59,505 bases of DNA from Ruminiclostridium sp. Its GTDB lineage: Bacteria > Bacillota > Clostridia > Oscillospirales > Oscillospiraceae. The position numbers and the translations under genes were made by a program. Of this stretch, positions 8,020 through 15,987 are shown piece after piece (position 1 is the first letter of the stretch; each line of letters begins with the position of its first letter). The notes under the pieces were generated by a model that was not told the DNA's origin, did not search any database, and worked only from the letters and a program-made list of their open reading frames with translations. The DNA lies in NCBI GenBank assembly GCA_022792035.1, contig JAAWAE010000027.1:1-59505 (forward strand), read 5' to 3'.

Positions 8020-8452
8020 TATGGTACTTTTCTCTCTTTTCTGTGGCCCACGAAGACCGAAAAACCCACCAGGTCGCCCCAAAAGGATAATAGAGAAAGT
8101 CCCTGCGCGTGGCGCACGCAGGTAAGAAAGGATTTCTGGGGTCGGTGGGCTTTTCGCCCTTCGCGGGAGAGGGGCTGCCCAAACCAATCGTGGTGGCCGA
8201 AGGGCCCACCAGGGAACCTTAGGCCCAGCCCAGGGTGGTTAAACCATGACACAGGGGCATATCGAAATAAGGAGGACCTTCTTTTCTGAAATATACGCGC
8301 AAAAGAGGGATTCACTCGTACAAAAAAAACCTGTGTCACGAGGGGATGGACTGGACGGTCGGTCGGTGGGCTTTTCGCCCACCACGAATGGCTTGAACAG
8401 CGTATGAAGGAGAAGATTTGAACCTTTGTCGGAGTGTGGGGCCGACGAAGAA

Positions 8453-9742
8453 TCAAAGCGTACTGATGACCTCCCGGCCTCCCATATACTTCTGGAGAAC
8501 CGGAGGGATCTTCACGCTGCCGTCGGCGAGCTGGTTCTGCTCCACCATGGCAGGGAAGATGCGGCTGGTTGCCAGACCGGAGCCGTTGAGGGTGTGCATC
8601 AGCTCCAGCTTGCCGGTGTCTTTCCGGCGGAAACGCATATTGCCCCGACGGGCCTGATAGTCCCGGGCGTTGGACACGGAGGAGACCTCCTTGTAGCCGT
8701 TCATGGAGGGGATCATGATCTCAATGTCATAGGTCCGCGCCATGGAGGCCGAGCAGTCCCCTGCCGCCAGCTTGACGGTACGGAAGTGGAAGCCCAGGTC
8801 CTTGACCAGATTCTCGGCCTTGGTCACCAGCTCGTCGAAGGCCTCGTCGGAGTCCTCCGGGCGGGTGTACTGGAACATTTCCACCTTATTGAACTGGTGG
8901 CCCCGGACCATGCCCCGCTCCTCGGCCCGGGCCGACCCGGCTTCCCGGCGGAAACAGGGGGTGTAGGCAAAGAGTTTTTTGGGCAGGTCATCCTCACTTA
9001 AAATCTCGTCCCGGTAGAGGGAGGCCAAAGCCGCCTCGGCGGTGGGGAGCATATAGTGGGAGCGGCCGTCGGTGGGGTTTTGGATCTTAAACACCTCGTC
9101 GGCGAACTTGGGGAATTGGCCTGCGGTCTCCCCGCACTGGTACTCCAGCATGAAGGGGGGCAGGGCGAACTCGTAGCCGTCGGCCAGATGGGTGTCGATG
9201 AAGTAGTTCAGCAGGGCCCATTCCAGCTGGGCGCCCAGGCCCCGGTACATCCAGAAGCCGGAACCCGCCAGCTTTACCCCCCGGGGGTAGTCGATGAGGC
9301 CCAGATTGGTGCACAGGTCCACATGGTGTTTGGGCTGGAAGTCGAAGACCTGGGGCTCGCCGAAGTAGCGCAGGGGCTCGTTGTTTTCCTTCCCGCCGGG
9401 TTTTAAGTCGTCGTCGGGGAGGTTGGGCAGCGCCAGCATCATGGCGTGGAACTCTGAATCCACCCGGCGCAGCTTTTCGTCGTTGGCGGCGATGACGGCC
9501 TTCAGCTCCGCCATGCGCTGGAAGACAGGGGCGGTGTCCTCTCCCGCCTTCTTCATCTGGGGGATGCTCTTGGACACTTTATTCTGCTCCGCCTTCATCT
9601 GCTCTGTGGCAAAGATGATATCCCGACGCTCCTTGTCCAGGGTCAGGATGCGGTCGATCTCCCGGTCGCAGTCAAGCTCTTTACGCTTTAGCTTCTCTTT
9701 GATTTTATCGGGGTCTTCCTTGATCTTTTTGATGTCCAGCAC
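8453..9742 (-). CDS. serS: Seryl-tRNA synthetase
   Basis: MLDIKKIKEDPDKIKEKLKRKELD..., class II motif 2 and 3 sequences. Confidence 0.97.
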   Translation of the reverse strand: MLDIKKIKEDPDKIKEKLKRKELDCDREIDRILTLDKERRDIIFATEQMKAEQNKVSKSIPQMKKAGEDTAPVFQRMAELKAVIAANDEKLRRVDSEFHAMMLALPNLPDDDLKPGGKENNEPLRYFGEPQVFDFQPKHHVDLCTNLGLIDYPRGVKLAGSGFWMYRGLGAQLEWALLNYFIDTHLADGYEFALPPFMLEYQCGETAGQFPKFADEVFKIQNPTDGRSHYMLPTAEAALASLYRDEILSEDDLPKKLFAYTPCFRREAGSARAEERGMVRGHQFNKVEMFQYTRPEDSDEAFDELVTKAENLVKDLGFHFRTVKLAAGDCSASMARTYDIEIMIPSMNGYKEVSSVSNARDYQARRGNMRFRRKDTGKLELMHTLNGSGLATSRIFPAMVEQNQLADGSVKIPPVLQKYMGGREVISTL

Positions 9743-9774
9743 GGGACGTCACAACCTTTCGCGGCAATTCCAAA

Positions 9775-9790
9775 TGTTTCACGTGAAACA
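9775..9790. promoter_or_regulatory. parS site TGTTTCACGTGAAACA
   Basis: Perfect 16-bp Firmicutes parS palindrome. Confidence 0.93.
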
Positions 9791-9832
9791 TTCCATGCCT
9801 TCTTGTATCTCTATCCATTTGCTTCCTGCGCC

Positions 9833-10327
9833 TTAGGGCAGGCGCTGGCAAATCTCTTCGTAATCCTCTTTAGGACTGGCCTTCCCATCCACAGCAGCCT
9901 TGTCGGGGAGCTGCTTGTTCAAGCCGGTGGCCTCGAAGGCGTCCCGAAGCTCGGCGGCCTCCCAGTAAGAGCGGCTCATGGCCCGCTGGATCTGGCGGAG
10001 CCATTCCACGGCCTGGACCTGTTCCTGGGCGGTCTTGGCCGCCTGGGACTGGTTTTTTAGGGCCGCTTCGGTCTCCTTGAGCTGGTCCCGCAGGTCCGCC
10101 ACCTGTAATTGCAGCTGGGCCTTGGAGCTTTGCAGGTCCGCCTGCTGCTGGGTCATGGAGTCGTTGAGCTCCAGCAGGACCTCATGGTTGCGCTGCTGCA
10201 TGAAAAAGCTGATGAGCAGCAGGGCCAGGGCGGCGGCAAAGAGGATAATCAAATAATGCGTGATGGGTTTGCTGCTCTTCTTCCCCTCCTGGGGCACAGC
10301 GGGAACCGGGGTCTCGTCGGGCTTCAC
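9833..10327 (-). CDS. Membrane-anchored coiled-coil hypothetical protein
   Basis: N-terminal TM followed by heptad-rich segment, directly after parB. Confidence 0.6.
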   Translation of the reverse strand: MKPDETPVPAVPQEGKKSSKPITHYLIILFAAALALLLISFFMQQRNHEVLLELNDSMTQQQADLQSSKAQLQLQVADLRDQLKETEAALKNQSQAAKTAQEQVQAVEWLRQIQRAMSRSYWEAAELRDAFEATGLNKQLPDKAAVDGKASPKEDYEEICQRLP

Positions 10328-11187
10328 GGAGCGGCCTCCCTTCCGGTACGGATCACTTTCAGCGCCTCCATCAGGGCTTCCAGGTCCTCCTGGTCGTAAT
10401 ACTCCAAGGTGAGCCTGCCTTTTTTCCGGCCTTGGGCGATGGTCACCCGCCGGCCCAAGCGGTCGCTGAGCTGACGCTCCGCGCTGCGGTAGTAGAGAGC
10501 CAGGGGCGCTTCCTCCGCCTCCTCCTGGGGGGGCTGCTGGAGCCGCCGGACCCGGTCTTCGGTGGCGCGGACGGACAGCCCCTTCTCCAGCACTTCCTTG
10601 GCCAGGGCGATCTGCTGCTGGGAGTCGCTAAGCCCCAGCAGGGTCCGGCCATGTCCGGCGGAGAGTTTTCCCTGCTCAATGAGCCACTGGACCTCCTGAG
10701 GAAGGGACAGCAGCCGCAGGGCGTTGGCCACTGCGGGGCGGGATTTGCTCACCCGCTGGGCGGCTTCCTCCTGGGTGAGGCCGTAATCCTGGATGAGAGT
10801 GCGGAACCCCGCCGCCTCTTCCATGGGATTCAAGTCCTCCCGCTGGAGGTTTTCGATGAGGCCCAGTTCCATGACCTTCCGGTCATCGGCTTCCAAAATC
10901 AGGGCGGGGACTTCGCTGAGCCCGGCCAGCCGGGCGGCACGCCAGCGGCGTTCTCCGGCGATGATCTGATAGTAGCCTGAGGCCAGGCGGCGCACGGTGA
11001 GGGGTTGTATGATCCCGTGCTGGCGGATGGATTCTGCCAGCTCTTCCAAAGCCGCCTCGTCAAACTGTTTCCGGGGCTGGTTCAAGCCCGGCTCCACTTG
11101 GGAGATGGGCAGCGTTACGGAGCCGCCCTCCTGACTGTGGAGGCCCGTGTCGCCCAAGAGGGCGTCCAGGCCCTTGCCTAAGCCCAT
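10324..11187 (-). CDS. parB: Chromosome partitioning protein ParB (Spo0J)
   Basis: MGLGKGLDALLG..., GERRWRAARLAGL and HTH; overlaps downstream ORF. Confidence 0.95.
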   Translation of the reverse strand: MGLGKGLDALLGDTGLHSQEGGSVTLPISQVEPGLNQPRKQFDEAALEELAESIRQHGIIQPLTVRRLASGYYQIIAGERRWRAARLAGLSEVPALILEADDRKVMELGLIENLQREDLNPMEEAAGFRTLIQDYGLTQEEAAQRVSKSRPAVANALRLLSLPQEVQWLIEQGKLSAGHGRTLLGLSDSQQQIALAKEVLEKGLSVRATEDRVRRLQQPPQEEAEEAPLALYYRSAERQLSDRLGRRVTIAQGRKKGRLTLEYYDQEDLEALMEALKVIRTGREAAP

Positions 11188-11194
11188 AGCCCCT

Positions 11195-11986
11195 TCACCT
11201 TCCTTTCCCTGCCGTCTCCTGCTTCGGGACGGGGTTTCGTTCCAAAAACTCCTCCGCCAGCTGGCGGTAGGCCAAGGCTCCCCGGGACACAGCGTCGTAA
11301 GCACTCACCGGCTTCCCGTGGCTGGGCGCCTCGGAGAGGCGGACGTTGCGCGGGATCACCGTGGAGAAGACTTTGCCGGGAAAATGACGCTTCACCTGCT
11401 CCGCCACTTGGAGGGAGAGGTTTGTCCTGCCGTCGTACATGGTCAGCAGGAGCCCCTCCACGTCAATGGCGGGATTCAGCCGGCCCTTCACCGCCCGGAT
11501 GGTGGAGATCAGGTCGCTGAGCCCCTCCAAGGCATAATACTCGCATTGGACGGGGATGAGCACCGTATCCGCCGCGCACAGGCAGTTGAGGGTGAGCAGT
11601 TCCAAGGACGGGGGACAGTCGATGAGGATGAAGTCATACGCAGCGTCCAAAGGCTCCAGCGCCTTGCGCAGGAGGAACTCCCGCCCTTCCAAGTCAATCA
11701 GCTCCACCGTGGCCCCGGCCAGGGCCTTGTTGGCGGGGAGCAGGTCCCCGAAGTCCGTGGTGACCACGGCGCCGGCCGCCTGGGCGGTGCCCACGATGGC
11801 CTCGTATACTGTGGGGAAGGCCGCGACCTTATCCACCCCCAGGCCGGAGGTGGCGTTGCCCTGGGGGTCGAAGTCACAGAGCAGCACCTTCGCTCCCGCT
11901 TCATAGAGGCAGGCGCCCAGGTTCACACAGCTGGTGGTCTTCCCTACGCCGCCCTTCTGATTGGCGAAAGCAATGGTCTTTGCCAT
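11195..11986 (-). CDS. parA: Chromosome partitioning ATPase ParA (Soj)
   Basis: MAKTIAFANQKGGVGKTTSCVNLGACL. Confidence 0.95.
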   Translation of the reverse strand: MAKTIAFANQKGGVGKTTSCVNLGACLYEAGAKVLLCDFDPQGNATSGLGVDKVAAFPTVYEAIVGTAQAAGAVVTTDFGDLLPANKALAGATVELIDLEGREFLLRKALEPLDAAYDFILIDCPPSLELLTLNCLCAADTVLIPVQCEYYALEGLSDLISTIRAVKGRLNPAIDVEGLLLTMYDGRTNLSLQVAEQVKRHFPGKVFSTVIPRNVRLSEAPSHGKPVSAYDAVSRGALAYRQLAEEFLERNPVPKQETAGKGR

Positions 11987-12082
11987 GACGGACCTCCCCA
12001 TAGTTTTTAGTATCCGGTGGATTTCCCCTATTATACGCCATCCTGCCGGATTTTGCAAGCCCTCCCCGAAAAAATTTCGGCG

Positions 12083-12098
12083 TGTTTCACGTGAAACA
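12083..12098. promoter_or_regulatory. parS site TGTTTCACGTGAAACA
   Basis: Perfect palindrome upstream of parA. Confidence 0.93.
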
Positions 12099-12133
12099 TT
12101 CCCCGTTTTTTATCTCCCGGCGGGGCAAAAAAC

Positions 12134-12170
12134 GACGCCGTCCCCCTTGACAAATCGGGGGACGGCGGGT
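12134..12170 (-). terminator. Toxin mRNA terminator copy 3
   Basis: Minus strand CGCCGTCCCCC-loop-GGGGGACGGCG then TCGTTTTTT. Confidence 0.65.
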
Positions 12171-12175
12171 ATACT
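12147..12175 (+). promoter_or_regulatory. Antitoxin RNA promoter copy 3 (TTGACA-17-TATACT)
   Basis: -35 12147-12152, -10 12170-12175. Confidence 0.75.
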
Positions 12176-12181
12176 GTAGCT

Positions 12182-12276
12182 AAAGGGTAGGCCCTAGCGG
12201 CTGTTCCCATTTCAATCTAAATAAAAGAAGTTTAGACCGCCATGGAAGTCGGAAGCCGGGCGGTCACTTCTTTTTG
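12182..12276 (+). ncRNA. Predicted cis-antisense RNA antitoxin, copy 3
   Basis: Strong promoter plus terminator GACCGCC...GGCGGTC-ACTTCTTTTT, antisense to 3' part of toxin mRNA. Confidence 0.6.
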
Positions 12277-12389
12277 CGTCTGTTGCGCCTACTTTTTCTG
12301 ATCAATGTAAGTAACGTGACCAGATTCAGCACAATAAGGACAATCTGACCAACGTCATCAATACCGGTGAAATTGATATAGATGGTCAT
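12264..12389 (-). CDS. Putative holin-like small hydrophobic toxin peptide (41 aa), copy 3
   Basis: MTIYINFTGIDDVGQIVLIVLNLVTLLTLIRKSRRNRRKKK; SD GGGGGTGAGG. Confidence 0.65.
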   Translation of the reverse strand: MTIYINFTGIDDVGQIVLIVLNLVTLLTLIRKSRRNRRKKK

Positions 12390-12504
12390 ATCCTCACCCC
12401 CTTTCCAGGGGGCAAATACTCTGAGAAGACTACTGCCCCCCTCTTATGGATCTAGGGGACAACCGCCTTGTGGACTGACGTCCTGTCGCCAACAGTATGG
12501 CCTC

Positions 12505-12533
12505 ATTCTACCACGTTTCCCGGTCCTTGGCAA
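12505..12533 (-). promoter_or_regulatory. SigA-type promoter of toxin copy 3 (TTGCCA-17-TAGAAT)
   Basis: -35 at 12533-12528, -10 at 12510-12505. Confidence 0.7.
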
Positions 12534-12641
12534 CCGTTCCCCAGGAAAAAAGGGGAAACACCGCGAAAAAACCAAAAGAGACGGAGCGTGCTTTTCAAAA
12601 ACACGCTCCGTCTCTTTTTGCGTCCCGGCGTCAAACCCCGA

Positions 12642-12657
12642 TGTTTCACGTGGAACA
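12642..12657. promoter_or_regulatory. parS site (minus strand TGTTCCACGTGAAACA), overlapping the noc stop codon
   Basis: Matches TGTTNCACGTGAAACA. Confidence 0.85.
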
Positions 12658-13482
12658 TTCCTTGCTCTGGGTCCTCCCCTTGGGGATGCGGATGGTCAGG
12701 AGGATGTGATCCCCCTCCTCCTCCCGCTTGCACTGGGCATCCACCCCGGCGGAACGCATCACCGTCAGCCCGTGGTCCACAGTGTTCAGGAAGAAACGCA
12801 CGTCCCGGATGAACAGCGGCCGCCGGGGCCGGGCCGGAGGACGCTCCGCCGCCTTGAGCACTTCCTCCACATACTGCTCCGTTCGGGACACCGTCCAGCG
12901 CTCCTTCACCACCCGCTCCGCCGCGGCCAGCTGGGCTTCCGCCTCCGGCAGGCGCAGCAGGGCACGGGCGTGGCGCTCCGTGAACCCGTTCCGGCGCAGC
13001 AGCTCCAGGGCCTCCTCCGGCAGGCGCAGCAGCCGCAGCTTGTTGGCCACCGCCGACTGGGACTTGCCCACCTTCGCCGCCGCCTCCTCCTGGGACAGGC
13101 CGTAGACGGAGATCAGGCGCTCCAAGGCCCGGGCCTCCTCCCAGAAATCCAGGTCGCGGCGCTGGAGGTTCTCGATGAGGGACAGCAGGCAGGAATTCAC
13201 CCGGTCCACCTCCACCACCAGACAGGGCACCTCGGACAGACCGCAGAGCATCGCCGCCCGCAGACGCCGCTCTCCGGCGATGAGTTCATAGTGCCCGCCC
13301 CCCAGGCGGCGCACCGCCAGGGGCTGCAGGATCCCGTGGACCCGGATGGATTCCGCCAGCTCTGCCAAGGCGTCGGGCTCGAAGATCTTGCGGGGCTGGT
13401 CGGGGTTGGGGGTGATGGCGTCGGGGGAGAGCATGGTGACCCGGGGGCTCTCCAATAGACCTCTTTTGTATAGGACCGGCAT
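12646..13482 (-). CDS. noc: ParB/Noc family DNA-binding protein (second ParB paralogue)
   Basis: GERRLRAAMLCGLSEVPCLVVEVD, HTH SQEEAAAKVGKSQSAVANKLRLLRL. Confidence 0.8.
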   Translation of the reverse strand: MPVLYKRGLLESPRVTMLSPDAITPNPDQPRKIFEPDALAELAESIRVHGILQPLAVRRLGGGHYELIAGERRLRAAMLCGLSEVPCLVVEVDRVNSCLLSLIENLQRRDLDFWEEARALERLISVYGLSQEEAAAKVGKSQSAVANKLRLLRLPEEALELLRRNGFTERHARALLRLPEAEAQLAAAERVVKERWTVSRTEQYVEEVLKAAERPPARPRRPLFIRDVRFFLNTVDHGLTVMRSAGVDAQCKREEEGDHILLTIRIPKGRTQSKECST

Positions 13483-13675
13483 AGCTGGGACCTCCTCTCT
13501 AGCATAGCCAGATTTTACCACGGCCCCAGGGGGGAGAAAAAATCCTTTCTGTCGGGATGGCCGCAAAAAAAATTTCCGCTCTGGTGCTCCGTGGCAGGAT
13601 ATGCTATAATAGGGAGAAATCCGACCCCCGCCCCGGTCCCGCGACCTGGCCCGGGTCTCAAGAAAGGTGGACGCT

Positions 13676-15451
13676 ATGAACGATCGTAACCAACGCGGTA
13701 TCTCTCTCCTGCTGGCCCTGCTGCTGGCAGCCTCTCTGACCCCCAGCGCCGGGGCCGTCCAGGAAGAGCAGACGCCGCCTGCCCCTCCCACCCAGGGCGA
13801 AGCCCAGACGCCCCCGGGGCAGCAGACCCCGCAAGATGAGACCACAAAAACCCCCGTCCCCACGGCCCAGGACCGGCTGCAGCTGGCCCAGACCAGCGTC
13901 ACCCGCTACGCCGGACAGTACCAGAACATTGACCTGGTCGCCCCCTCCGCCAAGGTGCTCCGGGGCAGCGAGGACGTCACCGCCGCCTATGCCATCTCCT
14001 ACGCCTGGAAGATGGAGGGCCAGAGCGGCACCATCGCCGGACCTACCCTGCGCACCACCCCGGTGTACACCGGCCAGGAAAAGGTGACGTGCATCACCAC
14101 CGCCACCGCCCAGGACGGCAGCGGACGCGTCCTCACCGGAGAATGCGTCTTTGTGGTGGAGATCCTCCCTGCCACCGCCGTGGGCGCGGTGCTGCGCTTG
14201 GGGGACGGTCCCCAGGCCATCGGCACCCTGAAGGACCTGGCGGAGGAAAAGACCCTGGTGGAACAGCTCACCAAGGGCGGCGATGACCTGGACTCCGCCC
14301 CCGCCATCGACGGCCTGAACTATTTGATCTTTGATCTCTCCACCGTCCAGGGCCGTAATACCGGCACCCTGGGGGCCAAGGACGACACCCCCTATTACCT
14401 CAACGGCGAGGAGGGCACCGCGCAGCTCTCCCAGCTGGTCTTCACCCCCGCCGCCGCCGGGACCTACACCGTGAACTTCCGAGCCTACGGCAGCGAGACC
14501 TATTTCGGCCGTCTGGAATTGGTGGTCACCGCCGACAGCGGCCCCTCCATCCCCGGGGTGGACGGCAAGACCCTCAGCTGCGACAGCGCCGGCTGCTCCT
14601 TCAGCGGCTCGGACTTCTACGACGCCGGCGCCGAGGACCCCGTGGTGGCCCTGCGCTTCGGCCAGCCCGCCTCCGGACGCCTCCAGCGGGGCTTCGCCAA
14701 GGAGGACATCGTGGGGGATGAGCTTTACTACACCGACGACGCCGCCGACGGCGCCTATCACATCTCCACCCTCACCTATATGCCCTACGCCAGCTTCAAC
14801 GGCCTGGATACCCTGCCTGTGACGTGCATCACCCGCTCCGGCCAGAGCAGCCAGCGCAGCATTACCATCAACGTGGAGTCCAAAGACCACTCCGACCAGT
14901 TCAAGGACATCACCGCCTCGGACGTGGGCAACTGGGCCGCCAACGCCGTGGACTTTGCCTATAAGCATAAGCTGGTCAGCGGCGTGGAGGCGGACCGCTT
15001 CTCCCCCAACAGCTCCATGACCCGGGGGATGCTGGTGACGGTGCTCTACCGCGCCGCCGGGAGCCCCCAGGCCGCGGTGACCTGCAACTTCACCGACCTG
15101 GAGGAAGGCGCTTATTACTATGACGCCGTGGTGTGGGCCAACGCCCATGGCGTGGTCAACGGGATCAGCGCCGAGCGCTTCGGGCCGAATCAGCCCGTCA
15201 GCCGCCAGCAGATCGCCGCCATCCTCCACCGCTACGCCTCCGCCATGGAGGCGGACGTGACGGTTCCCGAGGGGGCCAGCCTGAGCTACTATACCGATGC
15301 CAAGAAGGTGGACGGGTATGCCGAGACCGGAATGCTCTGGGCCACCGCCAACGGCATCATCTCCGGTACCGCCAGCGGGACCCTCTCTCCCCTGTCCAAC
15401 GCCACCCGGGCTCAGGTGGTGGTGATGCTGCACCGGTATCTGGCCCGATAA
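13676..15451 (+). CDS. Secreted S-layer homology (SLH) domain protein
   Basis: Signal peptide; C-terminal SLH repeats (FKDITASDVGNWAANAVDFAYKHKLVSGVEADRFSPNSSMTRGMLVTVLYR...). Confidence 0.85.
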   Translation: MNDRNQRGISLLLALLLAASLTPSAGAVQEEQTPPAPPTQGEAQTPPGQQTPQDETTKTPVPTAQDRLQLAQTSVTRYAGQYQNIDLVAPSAKVLRGSEDVTAAYAISYAWKMEGQSGTIAGPTLRTTPVYTGQEKVTCITTATAQDGSGRVLTGECVFVVEILPATAVGAVLRLGDGPQAIGTLKDLAEEKTLVEQLTKGGDDLDSAPAIDGLNYLIFDLSTVQGRNTGTLGAKDDTPYYLNGEEGTAQLSQLVFTPAAAGTYTVNFRAYGSETYFGRLELVVTADSGPSIPGVDGKTLSCDSAGCSFSGSDFYDAGAEDPVVALRFGQPASGRLQRGFAKEDIVGDELYYTDDAADGAYHISTLTYMPYASFNGLDTLPVTCITRSGQSSQRSITINVESKDHSDQFKDITASDVGNWAANAVDFAYKHKLVSGVEADRFSPNSSMTRGMLVTVLYRAAGSPQAAVTCNFTDLEEGAYYYDAVVWANAHGVVNGISAERFGPNQPVSRQQIAAILHRYASAMEADVTVPEGASLSYYTDAKKVDGYAETGMLWATANGIISGTASGTLSPLSNATRAQVVVMLHRYLAR

Positions 15452-15483
15452 GCCGCGCTTTCGTCAGAATAAAGCCCAAAGCA

Positions 15484-15513
15484 CAAAGCCATGACGGCCG
15501 CCCGTCATGGCTT
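15484..15513 (+). terminator. Hairpin AAAGCCATGACGG/CCGTCATGGCTTT
   Basis: Inverted repeat after SLH gene. Confidence 0.65.
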
Positions 15514-15660
15514 TGTCGATTGGTCAAAAAGGCAGCGTCAAAACAACATATTTGAAAGGCCCCCGCCTGCCGCCTGCGCATCGACAAATCCCTTCCCCTA
15601 TGGTATAATGTCGGAGAAAGACACCAGCGCACAAGCAAACGAGCAAAAGGAGGAAACACC

Positions 15661-15987
15661 ATGGCAAAATCCATCACTGTCGAGATCAGGAACCATGAAT
15701 ACCGCATCATCGCCGATGAGGACGCGAAGTACATCCAGGCCTGCGCTGAGATGGTCAACATCGCCTTGGAAGAAGCACTGAAGGGGACCACCCTCTCCCT
15801 GTCAGACGGGGCGGTCCTGGCGGCCATGAACCTAGCGGACCGCTGCTGCAAGGAGCGTCAGGTCACAGACAATCTCCGCTCCCAGCTGAAGCAGGCCCTG
15901 GACGACAACGCCCGGCTCTCCCGGGAGATGGGCCGCAAAGACCCGGGCCGCCGGCCCAAAGCCGAAAAAGGAGGCGAAGAAGAATGA
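15661..15987 (+). CDS. zapA: Cell division protein ZapA
   Basis: VEIRNHEYRIIADEDAKYIQACAEMVN; ZapA-like N-terminus and coiled coil. Confidence 0.8.
   Translation: MAKSITVEIRNHEYRIIADEDAKYIQACAEMVNIALEEALKGTTLSLSDGAVLAAMNLADRCCKERQVTDNLRSQLKQALDDNARLSREMGRKDPGRRPKAEKGGEEE

Noticed and set aside
8050-8300. Possible RNase P RNA (GAGAAAGTCCCTGCGCG, GGGAACCTTAGGC)
   Set aside because: Only short resemblance to CR-I; other conserved regions and overall layout not found
8019-8456. 145-aa minus-strand ORF in the rsmG-serS interval
   Set aside because: Spans inverted repeats and looks like translated repeat sequence; overlapping frames are equally open
13658-15433. 591-aa minus-strand ORF opposite the SLH gene
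   Set aside because: Antisense artefact of high GC; the plus strand has signal peptide and SLH domains
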